Origin: Spirochaetota bacterium
Lineage (GTDB): Bacteria; Spirochaetota; Leptospiria; Turneriellales; Turneriellaceae
NCBI GenBank assembly: GCA_029561505.1
Contig: JAKQXK010000017.1
Coordinates: forward strand, 1 to 6,489
Direction of reading: 5' to 3'
DNA: 6,489 nt
How positions within the stretch are numbered: position 1 is the stretch's first letter; each line of letters begins with the position of its first letter. The notes under the pieces were generated by a model. The model was not told the DNA's origin and did not search any database. It saw nothing but the letters and a program-made list of their open reading frames with translations. The translations under genes were made by a program, and so were the position numbers. This document shows positions 1 to 5,830 of the stretch, in pieces.

Positions 1-615
1 CTTTATACCGTCTTCGGCGCCGCGCTGAGGCTCTTGCACCCCGTGATGCCCTTTATCACCGAAGAGCTCGCGAGCTATCTGCCGGGTTATGACGGCAAAC
101 TGCTGATTGTTTCTGAGTGGCCGAAAGCGCATTCGCTGGCAGAAGAAAGCGACAACCATACCGCAGTTATGCTCGAAATCGCGGGCAAAATACGCCAGGT
201 GCGCGCCGAGCTTTCTGTCGACCCCGGCGCAAAAATTGCGGTTTACGTCGTTCTGGAGAGCAACACCGAAAAGACTTTTGTGAGTGAAAACTCCTCATTC
301 TTAAAGAGCCTTGCGCGCCTCGGCGAAGTCAGTTTTGAAAAGCCACAAGGCAAAATGATACATGCAGTGCTCAGAAAAGGGGCTGAAATATATCTCGATC
401 TGGCTGGCTCTATCGACATCGAGCGCGAGAAGTTGCGTCTTGAGAAAGAGATTGTGAGCATTGAAAAGGGGCGCGAGGCCGCAGACGCGAAGCTCAATTC
501 GCCGCAGTTTGCCGACCGTGCGCCAGCGGAGCTCGTCGAAGCCGAAAGGCAGAAGCTTGCCGATTATAATACCCGTCTTGACAGAGTACGGGACATGCTG
601 TCTTCGCTCACTTGA
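1..615 (+). CDS. valS: Valyl-tRNA synthetase, C-terminal part (5' truncated by window)
   Basis: This is the last 204 residues of a class Ia aminoacyl-tRNA synthetase that charges tRNA-Val in the cytoplasm. The reading frame is open from base 1, so the gene begins outside the window. Fragment residues 11-23 read LLHPVMPFITEEL, the hallmark of the anticodon-binding domain of ValRS. Residues 64-71 (IRQVRAEL) match the following conserved IR-x-x-RAE-type helix. Residues about 138-204 form a charged heptad-like coiled coil ending in KLNSPQFADRAPAELVEAE, the ValRS C-terminal tRNA-binding arm (Pfam Val_tRNA-synt_C). This arm separates ValRS from IleRS and LeuRS. The catalytic HIGH and KMSKS motifs lie upstream and cannot be seen. 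The C-terminus appears complete. The stop lies 1 nt before the next start, suggesting co-transcription. Confidence 0.96.
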   Translation, partial: LYTVFGAALRLLHPVMPFITEELASYLPGYDGKLLIVSEWPKAHSLAEESDNHTAVMLEIAGKIRQVRAELSVDPGAKIAVYVVLESNTEKTFVSENSSFLKSLARLGEVSFEKPQGKMIHAVLRKGAEIYLDLAGSIDIEREKLRLEKEIVSIEKGREAADAKLNSPQFADRAPAELVEAERQKLADYNTRLDRVRDMLSSLT

Positions 616-616
616 C

Positions 617-1744
617 ATGAGTGTCTTCAAAGAACGCGCAGAACGCAGGTATCAGGTCATTGAAGACCAGGCGAAAATGCCGGGTATGCTCAGGCAATAC
701 GCTGCCGGCAAAACGTATTACATCAAGGGATTCTATGAAAAGATCGAGGTGAAAGTTCTCGATTTCAAAGAGCCGAATTTTCTGATTATTGATTCGTTGC
801 GCGAGCTCGACGGTGCGATGACGCTCTACCATACGTTCAACAAACAACTCGAAATTGTCGGGGCAGTCAGCGACAAGCTTGTCGGCAGTCAGTATAAATT
901 CGCCGTGTCGAACGTGCGTATCGCGGCAAACGACAGAAAATCACCGCGGTATGCAATGAGTTCAGATCTTGTTGTCGTGAATAACATTCGCGCCGCGCGC
1001 AACACGATCAATGCCTCGCTCTTCAATGTGCCCACGTCTGTGAAGATTCACCTTGAAAAGTTTCAGCAGCGTCTAAAAGATTTTGCAGATGAAGTGAAGG
1101 TAAAAATCTTCGAAAAAGACGACGAAAAGACTGAGCTTGTGCGCAAGACCATGAAGATTCTGATGGTGCACGACACGCAAGACCTGCTCTCGTACATGCC
1201 AGAAGACACCGATGGTTTCGTCGACTACCGGGAGCATCTCAATACCGAAATTGGTACAGTGATGGAAGACTATCGCAAGAAAAAAATCGTGTCAGAAATG
1301 ATTGTGCCCATCATCTATCTGGGGCACGACGGAGCGTCGATACCCCTTGGGTATATTCAGCTGATTTCGCATGAGAAAAAACTGGGAATAGATACCGCCC
1401 TTGAGCTGAAGATGCTTGCATTTGAGATGGTCGACCAGATGCGCGATTCGAACACGATGCTCATCAACAAACGGCAGTCGATCGCCGATATTTCACGTGG
1501 GGGTATGCGTCTCGTCGTGACCGATGCTGAGCTCAAGAAGTTTCTTGTGCACCAAAAAGGTTTCAGTTTTGATGTTATCTTCAAATTGCAGCAACCCATC
1601 ACGGTGTTTACCCAGATTTGTTACACAGGTTACACGCCGCAAAACGACCTGGCAATCGGGGTCAGCATCAAGGGCTTCTCGTCGCGCAAGGGTGAAAGCG
1701 ATCGCTATCACCAGCACATCGACAGTCTCGCCAAGACGCCATAA
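617..1744 (+). CDS. DUF1577/PilZ-like domain protein, probable c-di-GMP-related or structural regulator
   Basis: This 375-residue soluble protein has no signal peptide or membrane segment. I recognise it as resembling the DUF1577 proteins of Leptospira, from memory and not from a search. Residues about 30-105 alternate short hydrophobic strands, like the N-terminal barrel of YcgR-type proteins. They are followed by RKSPR at 107-111, an RxxxR motif as used by PilZ domains to bind c-di-GMP. A largely helical, charged region follows (about 145-280). DISRGG at 291-296 matches the second PilZ signature ([D/N]xSxxG), and strands up to about 353 (including LAIGVSIKG) finish a PilZ-like barrel. In canonical PilZ domains the two motifs are only about 20-35 residues apart, against about 180 here. 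Any c-di-GMP binding is therefore inference. The ATG at 617 was chosen because it lies 1 nt after the valS stop and because the frame upstream overlaps conserved valS coding. No strong Shine-Dalgarno is visible, so translation may be coupled to valS. Confidence 0.8.
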   Translation: MSVFKERAERRYQVIEDQAKMPGMLRQYAAGKTYYIKGFYEKIEVKVLDFKEPNFLIIDSLRELDGAMTLYHTFNKQLEIVGAVSDKLVGSQYKFAVSNVRIAANDRKSPRYAMSSDLVVVNNIRAARNTINASLFNVPTSVKIHLEKFQQRLKDFADEVKVKIFEKDDEKTELVRKTMKILMVHDTQDLLSYMPEDTDGFVDYREHLNTEIGTVMEDYRKKKIVSEMIVPIIYLGHDGASIPLGYIQLISHEKKLGIDTALELKMLAFEMVDQMRDSNTMLINKRQSIADISRGGMRLVVTDAELKKFLVHQKGFSFDVIFKLQQPITVFTQICYTGYTPQNDLAIGVSIKGFSSRKGESDRYHQHIDSLAKTP

Positions 1745-1790
1745 AGGTCACATGGGCGCGGGTGCGTGAGCAGAACCAAAATCACCTTTA
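1742..1790. repeat. 7-bp inverted repeat spanning the stop of the DUF1577 gene and the intergenic gap
   Basis: TAAAGGT (1742-1748, including the TAA stop) is perfectly complementary to ACCTTTA (1784-1790), with a 35-nt GC-rich interval. It could close a long stem-loop at the 3' end of the DUF1577 mRNA. No T-tract follows it, so it does not look like an intrinsic terminator, and a 7-bp repeat at this spacing could be chance. The rest of the 78-nt gap to the CBS gene holds no clear promoter. Confidence 0.25.
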
Positions 1791-1822
1791 CATCGCGGCG
1801 AAATCAGGTCAGACGGTAACGT

Positions 1823-2254
1823 ATGCGGGTTCTTGATATAATGAATGCCAAAGCCGAGCCGATGCCGAGGGTCAGGCAATCTGATTCTGTTCTGGCTGCG
1901 GTGCGGCACATGCTGTCGATTCGCGAGACGGGACTCTTGATCGCGACGCCCGCAGGTGATGTTGTGGGCATCATAACCCAGAAAGACGTATTGCATCTGA
2001 TTGCAGAACGGTACACACAACTCGAAAAAGTTGAAGTATGGGAAGTTATGTCGAAAAGCCTCACAACTATCTCTGCAGACGCACCGCTCGACCAGGCTCT
2101 GGGCCTCATGACCGAGAAGCATATTCACCACCTTCCGGTCATGCGCGAAGGCAAAACGGTGGGGCTGATTTCGCTCGATGACATAATCTCAGCGCGTCTG
2201 AAGCGCACCGAATCTGAGGCACAGTTACTGAAAGATTTTATTGCCCAGCAATAG
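1823..2254 (+). CDS. Stand-alone two-CBS-domain protein
   Basis: This 143-residue cytoplasmic protein consists of little more than a CBS pair (Bateman module). CBS1 spans about residues 3-62, with VGIITQKDVL at 48-57. CBS2 spans about 72-126, with the opening WEVMSK, the central HIHHLPV at 100-106 and the closing VGLISLDDII at 113-122. A short charged helix follows to residue 143. Such modules usually bind adenine nucleotides (AMP, ATP, SAM) and regulate a partner enzyme or channel. Neither ligand nor partner can be deduced here, and no catalytic domain is fused. The ATG at 1823 is the first possible start after an in-frame stop at 1817-1819, and it puts the usual V-x-D-I-M opening directly at the N-terminus. 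The ribosome binding site is weak. It lies 78 nt after the DUF1577 gene on the same strand, so it is possibly in the same transcript. Confidence 0.9.
   Translation: MRVLDIMNAKAEPMPRVRQSDSVLAAVRHMLSIRETGLLIATPAGDVVGIITQKDVLHLIAERYTQLEKVEVWEVMSKSLTTISADAPLDQALGLMTEKHIHHLPVMREGKTVGLISLDDIISARLKRTESEAQLLKDFIAQQ
1834..1842 (+). promoter_or_regulatory. Extended -10-like sequence inside the CBS gene
   Basis: TGATATAAT matches the extended -10 consensus (TGnTATAAT) exactly, but lies at codons 4-7 of the CBS gene. No TTGACA-like -35 element is seen 16-18 nt upstream. It would start transcription just downstream, at about 1848-1850, where it could serve the following phospholipase-like and coaC genes. 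It may equally be a chance product of the coding sequence Leu-Asp-Ile-Met. Confidence 0.2.
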
Positions 2255-2259
2255 GCTTT

Positions 2260-2305
2260 AGGCCCGAGCGGAGCCGAAGGGCCTGTAGTGAGCGAAGTCG
2301 AACTA
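2260..2305. repeat. Two tandem copies of a GAGCGRAGYCGAA repeat with flanking stems
   Basis: The spacer between the CBS gene and the phospholipase-like gene is nearly all repeat. Copy 1 is GAGCGGAGCCGAA (2266-2278), flanked by the 6-bp inverted arms AGGCCC (2260-2265) and GGGCCT (2279-2284). Copy 2 is GAGCGAAGTCGAA (2290-2302), identical at 11 of 13 positions. It is flanked by TAGT (2286-2289) and ACTA (2302-2305), the last base being the A of the next ATG. The layout of a conserved core with variable but complementary arms resembles short dispersed palindromic repeats of the GAGCGnAGnCGAA type seen between genes in several bacterial phyla. No other full copy was found in this window, so dispersion elsewhere in the genome is inferred. 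Confidence 0.65.
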
Positions 2306-3486
2306 TGCCAAAAGAAATTACCCATTGCATTCTTGCAGAACGCGCGGTGCATACTCTCGCCGCAGCCAAGCCATCGGCAAAATCTGCCGTGGGCCGCGAA
2401 ATTGTTTTTCTCGCAGAGAAGTTTCCGCAATTACTGTACTTTGGTTCTGTTTCGCCTGACATTTTCTTTTATGACATTAAGCTACCATGGGAGATGCGGA
2501 TAAAGAACCGCGGGCTGCTTTGGGGCGAACTGATTCACGGTACCGAAGGCGAAGACTCTCTGGCGCACGTGATGGTGATGCTCGATATTTTGCGCGACGC
2601 AAACCTGCAAAAGCAGGTTAACTCAGGCCGCATTTTCTCAGCCGATCAGCATGATGGCCTGCTGCTTTTCGTGCTGGGTTATCTTTCGCACGTCGCACTC
2701 GACACGGTCATGCACCCTATAGTCTATTATTTTTCGGGCAATTATTATGCTCACGATCGCCGCGAGAAGCTCAGGGCAGAAGCCCGCCACCGTGCGATCG
2801 AAACAGTGCTCGACCTGCATAATCTTGCGGCGCTGAATTCAGATCTCAGAAAATTCAGGGCAAGGCAGAAAGTCACACTACCCGAGAAATGGCGTGATCT
2901 GGTGCTGGCTTTTTATGCGTTCGCGATTCTGAAGGCTTTTCCCGAAGAGGCTGCGCGCGAGTTTGGTGAGACCGGTTCGGTAGATATCCGCAAACATGCG
3001 TTCTTTAGGGTTGTCAAACGCTGTTATAAGAAACAGAACCGCTTCAACCGGCTTTTTCAGAATGTAGGTGTTTCGAGGTCGGGTCTTTGGTACAATCGCA
3101 AGCGCAATGACAGACTGCACTTTAACAGCAGCCTGCTTTATCCGGCTGCATCGTATCGTGAATATCTGGCGCGGGCCAAAGTAGAGATTTTTAAGATTTC
3201 TGACCTGAAATCATATCGTGATCCCTTGACAAACCGCGAGCATAAAATCAGCGCGCCAATGCTGACGAAATGCGCTCTTGCGCGTACCCACGCCTTCTAT
3301 CGGGCTGCCTTTGCTTATGCACGAGGCTGGGTAACCCCGTCAGAGGCGCGTCGGGTGCTCAAAGGTTACAGCCTCAATAACGGAAAAGTTGGCGTGGCGA
3401 CCCGGGCGATGCAATATTTCGCGCCCTTACCGATCGACGGCAATTTTCAATATCTGGCCGAGGCGCCTCAGAGGAGCATTAGATGA
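2305..3486 (+). CDS. Zinc-dependent phospholipase C family protein (cytoplasmic)
   Basis: This 393-residue protein has an N-terminal half resembling the zinc-dependent phospholipase C / S1-P1-nuclease-like fold (Pfam Zn_dep_PLPC). Visible candidate metal ligands are H7 in the opening PKEITH, D52 in GSVSPD (47-52), H78, H88 in SLAHVM, H129 and D133 in GYLSHVALD (125-133), H137 in MHP, and H162/E166 in RHRAIE. These fit the trinuclear zinc site of the family by pattern only. No signal peptide is present, unlike secreted clostridial PLC, so an intracellular hydrolase is more likely. The substrate is unknown. The C-terminal half (about 190-393) is helical, basic and unassigned. The start at 2305 fits the family's usual opening, and no start codon lies in frame through the repeat upstream (2260-2304). 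No Shine-Dalgarno is visible there. Its TGA overlaps the coaC ATG, implying coupled translation. Confidence 0.82.
   Translation: MPKEITHCILAERAVHTLAAAKPSAKSAVGREIVFLAEKFPQLLYFGSVSPDIFFYDIKLPWEMRIKNRGLLWGELIHGTEGEDSLAHVMVMLDILRDANLQKQVNSGRIFSADQHDGLLLFVLGYLSHVALDTVMHPIVYYFSGNYYAHDRREKLRAEARHRAIETVLDLHNLAALNSDLRKFRARQKVTLPEKWRDLVLAFYAFAILKAFPEEAAREFGETGSVDIRKHAFFRVVKRCYKKQNRFNRLFQNVGVSRSGLWYNRKRNDRLHFNSSLLYPAASYREYLARAKVEIFKISDLKSYRDPLTNREHKISAPMLTKCALARTHAFYRAAFAYARGWVTPSEARRVLKGYSLNNGKVGVATRAMQYFAPLPIDGNFQYLAEAPQRSIR
3471..3476 (+). promoter_or_regulatory. Ribosome binding site of the coaC-type gene
   Basis: GAGGAG lies 6 nt before the ATG at 3483, inside the 3' end of the phospholipase-like gene. 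It supports the ATGA-overlap start at 3483-3486. Confidence 0.8.
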
Positions 3487-4022
3487 AAATTATTTTTGGC
3501 GTGACGGCTTCGATTGCGGCTTACCGGGCCTGCGATCTGGTGCGCGAGCTCACAAAACGCGGCCACGACGTGCACGTTGTCATGACGCGTACCGCTGCCT
3601 CTTGGATTAACCCTGTCATGTTCGGCGCACTCTCAGAAAACCGCGTCATCGTCGACGGCAAAGATTCGCTATTGGCTTCGCAGAACGCGATGGAGCATAT
3701 TGAAGTGAGAACCGACGCAAAGCTGCTGCTCGTTGCGCCCGCGAGCGCAGACTTCATCGCGCGCGCAGCACAAGGACGCGCCGACGATATTCTCGCGGCC
3801 ACGTTGCTCGCCTTCACCGGTAAAGTTGCACTCGCGCCAGCCATGAACCCATCGATGTACGCTCACCCCGCGACACAGAATTCTTTAAAAATCTGCAGGG
3901 GTTATGGCTACCATATATTCGACTCGGCAGAGGGTGAAGCCGTTTGCGGCGACCTCGGTCAGGGAAAGATGATGGCCGTCAGTGATATTTTAAAAGAAAC
4001 AGAGCGGTTGCTCGCCTTCTGA
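3483..4022 (+). CDS. coaC: Flavoprotein, stand-alone phosphopantothenoylcysteine decarboxylase (CoaC type)
   Basis: This 179-residue HFCD-family flavoprotein is predicted to decarboxylate 4'-phosphopantothenoylcysteine to 4'-phosphopantetheine with FMN, a cytoplasmic step of coenzyme A synthesis. The N-terminal GVTASIAAY (6-14) is the FMN-binding Rossmann-like opening. H72 in EHIEV is the catalytic His. APASADFIARAAQG (85-98) matches the Dfp segment that also carries Asp in E. coli. APAMNPSMY (118-126) carries the PxMNxxM motif, and CGDLGQGKM (155-163) is the substrate-clamp segment with its conserved Cys. These motifs favour CoaC over UbiX. Related lantibiotic decarboxylases (EpiD/MrsD) share the fold, but no lantibiotic genes are nearby. 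In most bacteria CoaC is fused to CoaB (about 400 residues). Here the protein ends at the domain boundary, so the CoaB synthetase must be encoded elsewhere. It overlaps the upstream gene by 4 nt and has a strong ribosome binding site. Confidence 0.9.
   Translation: MKIIFGVTASIAAYRACDLVRELTKRGHDVHVVMTRTAASWINPVMFGALSENRVIVDGKDSLLASQNAMEHIEVRTDAKLLLVAPASADFIARAAQGRADDILAATLLAFTGKVALAPAMNPSMYAHPATQNSLKICRGYGYHIFDSAEGEAVCGDLGQGKMMAVSDILKETERLLAF
3992..4013 (-). terminator. Weak possible terminator for the receiver gene
   Basis: Read on the - strand just past the receiver stop codon, GAGC-AACC-GCTC (4013-4002) forms a 4-bp stem, followed by TGTTTCTTTT. The stem is very short and it lies within the coaC coding sequence, so this is only a candidate. 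On the + strand the same stem is not directly followed by a T-run. Confidence 0.2.
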
Positions 4023-4025
4023 TAT

Positions 4026-4757
4026 TTATTTTTTCGACGTTGCGCGCTGCTTTTTTTTCGCTGGCGCAGCTTTTGCGACCTGTCGCGGCTTTCTGGCTAC
4101 CTTTTTCTCTGGCTCTTCATTGCCTTCAATGGCGTCGCCAGATCTGTTGATCTTCAGCAGGTCTCTGAGCCCCTTGCGCGCCGGTTTTGCCGCGGGTGCC
4201 GCTTTCGCTGTTACTGTGACGCGTTCGTTCGCTGCTCGCTCTTGCAGGTCGACCATGTCTTGCGCCTGCTTAATCTTCACCGAAAGAATCTGGCGTATCT
4301 GCGCTGCGCGCAGCGGCTTCTCGAGCACTGGAAATCCGTGCGCACGCGGCGGTATTGCATCCATTCGGTGTGTCAATATCACGAAGTCACTTTCAGCAAG
4401 GCCAGGGTAACGCTTCACGGCATGCGCCACAAAATCTGTACCTTTCATGCTCGATTCGGTATTCTGTTCAACAATGACGAGAAAAACCCCACCTTCGTTG
4501 TAAAGCTTCGCCATTGCCTGCGCTTTTTCTTTGGGCTTCTTCACAGCCTCAAGCACGGCTTCGGCCTCGTTTGCTGCGAGGTCTTCGGGCTTTTCAGCCG
4601 TCTGGCGATTGTAAAAAACACCTGTTTTGTCGAGCAACGCGATTGCATCGTTATAACGAAACGCCTGCGCGAAATCTAGCGGCAAATCGCGCAGCATAAC
4701 CTTGAGGCTGTCGATAAAGCTGTGATTATCCTCAATGATAAGGACCTTGAATGTCAT
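4026..4757 (-). CDS. Atypical response-regulator receiver protein with Lys/Ala-rich tail
   Basis: This 243-residue protein has a CheY-like receiver fold. VLIIEDN (5-11) supplies the acidic pair E9/D10. VFLVIVEQN (91-99) is the third strand, with E97 where the phospho-acceptor Asp normally sits. MKGTDF (104-109) matches the usual 'mdG.el' turn. VILTH (126-130) gives the conserved Thr129, and VLEKPL (144-149) gives the conserved Lys147. D10 to E97 spans 87 residues against about 44 in CheY, so a Lys/Glu/Ala-rich segment (about 45-88) is inserted before strand 3. After a short helix the tail becomes basic: the last 26 residues (218-243) hold 9 Lys and 3 Arg, like histone-H1-type tails. No DNA-binding output domain or kinase partner is visible. 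The start at 4757 places the family-typical opening at the N-terminus with a weak GGGA upstream. A GTG 27 nt further up is possible but less likely. It is the only - strand gene in the window. Confidence 0.82.
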   Translation of the reverse strand: MTFKVLIIEDNHSFIDSLKVMLRDLPLDFAQAFRYNDAIALLDKTGVFYNRQTAEKPEDLAANEAEAVLEAVKKPKEKAQAMAKLYNEGGVFLVIVEQNTESSMKGTDFVAHAVKRYPGLAESDFVILTHRMDAIPPRAHGFPVLEKPLRAAQIRQILSVKIKQAQDMVDLQERAANERVTVTAKAAPAAKPARKGLRDLLKINRSGDAIEGNEEPEKKVARKPRQVAKAAPAKKKQRATSKK

Positions 4758-4785
4758 TAGTTCCCAGAAATGAGACTCAGACACA

Positions 4786-4829
4786 CGGACAAGCGTTTGT
4801 GCTTTTCAGGCTGTCCGCAGCAGTTTTTT
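4786..4829 (+). promoter_or_regulatory. Possible leader stem-loops upstream of hldD
   Basis: In the 78-nt divergent gap, CGGAC-A-AGC (4786-4794) can pair with GCTGTCCG (4810-4817), giving 8 bp with one bulged A and a 15-nt loop. An alternative stem, GCTG-TCCG-CAGC (4810-4821), uses the same right arm and is followed two bases later by T6 (4824-4829). The pair could act as an attenuator-like switch, or the hairpin could be a binding or processing site. The second stem is only 4 bp, and no promoter upstream of it is evident. Confidence 0.25.
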
Positions 4830-4835
4830 GAACCC

Positions 4836-5822
4836 ATGATCGTTGTCACAGGTGGGGCGGGTTTTATCGGCAGCGCCGTCGTCGCGCATCTGAACGCGCT
4901 CGGCGAGACCGACATCGTCATCGTCGACAACCTCGCCGAATCAACGAAGTGGAAAAATCTTGTTTCGCTGAAATACCGCGATTTCATACATAAGTCGCAG
5001 TTTCTGGCAGCTCTGCCGACGCCTGCGTTCGGGGCGGTCAGCGCGATTATTCATATGGGGGCGTGTTCGGCGACTACCGAGCAGCAGGGCGACTACCTCA
5101 TGGCCAATAACTATGCTTATACGCGTGTTATCGCCGAGCACGCGCTCGAAAAAGGCATACGTTTTGTTTACGCATCGAGCGCGGCGACGTATGGCAGCAT
5201 CGAATCGGGTTTTAACGACGACGATGCGACGAGCATGACGCTGCGGCCGATCAATCGTTATGGTTATTCGAAACAGATTTTCGACGAGGTTGCCATTCAG
5301 AATGGCTGGCAAAAGCATATCGCCGGCATAAAATTCTTTAACGTCTATGGGCCGAATGAGTACCATAAAGGCGATATGTCGAGTGTGGTCTTTAAGGCAT
5401 TTCATCAGATTTCAGAATTCGGATATCTCAAGTTATTTAAATCTAACCGCAAAGAATTCGGCGACGGTGAACAGAAACGCGACTTCGTCTATATCAAAGA
5501 CTGCGTTGATGTTATTATGCAGCTTGTGAACAAACGCAGCGCAAATGGTATTTTTAACCTCGGCTCAGGCGCTGCGCGCAGCTGGAACGACCTTGCCGGT
5601 GCTGTCTTCACCGCTCTGGGTAAAGAAAAGAACATTGAATACATCGATATGCCCGCAGCACTGAAAGGCAGTTACCAGTATTTCACCGAGGCCAATGTCG
5701 CGAAACTCGCTAGTGCCGGTATTACGCTGAAGAAAACCTCGCTAGAAGAGGGAGTACGCGACTACGTCACAAATTACCTGTTGCCGGGCGAGCTGCGCCT
5801 GCAAGACCGCCAGCCTGCATAA
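4836..5822 (+). CDS. hldD: ADP-L-glycero-D-manno-heptose 6-epimerase
   Basis: This 328-residue extended short-chain dehydrogenase (NAD-dependent epimerase family) is predicted to convert ADP-D-glycero-beta-D-manno-heptose to the L-glycero form, the last step in making the heptose donor of the LPS inner core. TGGAGFIG (5-12) is the dinucleotide-binding glycine motif and D31 of VDNL begins the cofactor-binding loop. SSAATYG (114-120) carries the catalytic Ser region. YGYSK (142-146) is the catalytic Tyr-xxx-Lys. YGPNEYHKGDMSS (171-183) includes K178, matching the HldD-specific Lys, and RDFVYIKD (215-222) is the substrate-side motif. Length fits the family (E. coli 310 residues) with a short C-terminal extension. 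The ATG at 4836 was chosen because it puts the family's usual MI-V-TGG opening at residue 1. An in-frame ATG at 4770 would add 22 residues unlike the family. Neither start has a good Shine-Dalgarno. Confidence 0.93.
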   Translation: MIVVTGGAGFIGSAVVAHLNALGETDIVIVDNLAESTKWKNLVSLKYRDFIHKSQFLAALPTPAFGAVSAIIHMGACSATTEQQGDYLMANNYAYTRVIAEHALEKGIRFVYASSAATYGSIESGFNDDDATSMTLRPINRYGYSKQIFDEVAIQNGWQKHIAGIKFFNVYGPNEYHKGDMSSVVFKAFHQISEFGYLKLFKSNRKEFGDGEQKRDFVYIKDCVDVIMQLVNKRSANGIFNLGSGAARSWNDLAGAVFTALGKEKNIEYIDMPAALKGSYQYFTEANVAKLASAGITLKKTSLEEGVRDYVTNYLLPGELRLQDRQPA

Positions 5823-5830
5823 AAACAAAA

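Noticed and set aside
85..98. Asp in place of Asn in the CoaC 'ASAN' segment (protein residues 85-98 of the gene at 3483-4022) as a catalytic anomaly
   Set aside because: As I recall its sequence, the E. coli Dfp protein carries Asp at the same place, so this is normal variation. The coordinates given are protein residues.
602..612. 11-nt inverted match (CTTCGCTCACT) to the second repeat copy near 2287-2297
   Set aside because: It lies inside the valS reading frame, lacks the rest of the repeat core and its arms, and is probably coincidental.
461..616. Upstream in-frame extension of the DUF1577 gene inside valS
   Set aside because: It would overlap the conserved C-terminal arm of ValRS in another frame. 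The extension is Arg/Ser-rich and looks like a frame shadow. The ATG at 617 gives a clean start right after the valS stop.
1748..2131. 127-codon open frame on the - strand opposite the CBS gene
   Set aside because: It is the complement of a clear two-CBS coding sequence. Its composition (His/Arg/Cys-rich) is that of a shadow frame.
4029..4058. T-runs just after coaC read as an intrinsic terminator
   Set aside because: The runs are the Lys codons of the convergent receiver gene's tail. No stable hairpin lies directly before them on the + strand.
4770..4835. 22-residue N-terminal extension of HldD
   Set aside because: The added residues do not resemble the family, which normally starts right at the glycine-rich NAD motif. 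No ribosome binding site precedes 4770.
4941..5405. 154-codon open frame on the - strand opposite hldD
   Set aside because: It lies wholly within a confidently assigned gene, and its Arg-rich product has no recognisable motif. It is an antisense shadow.
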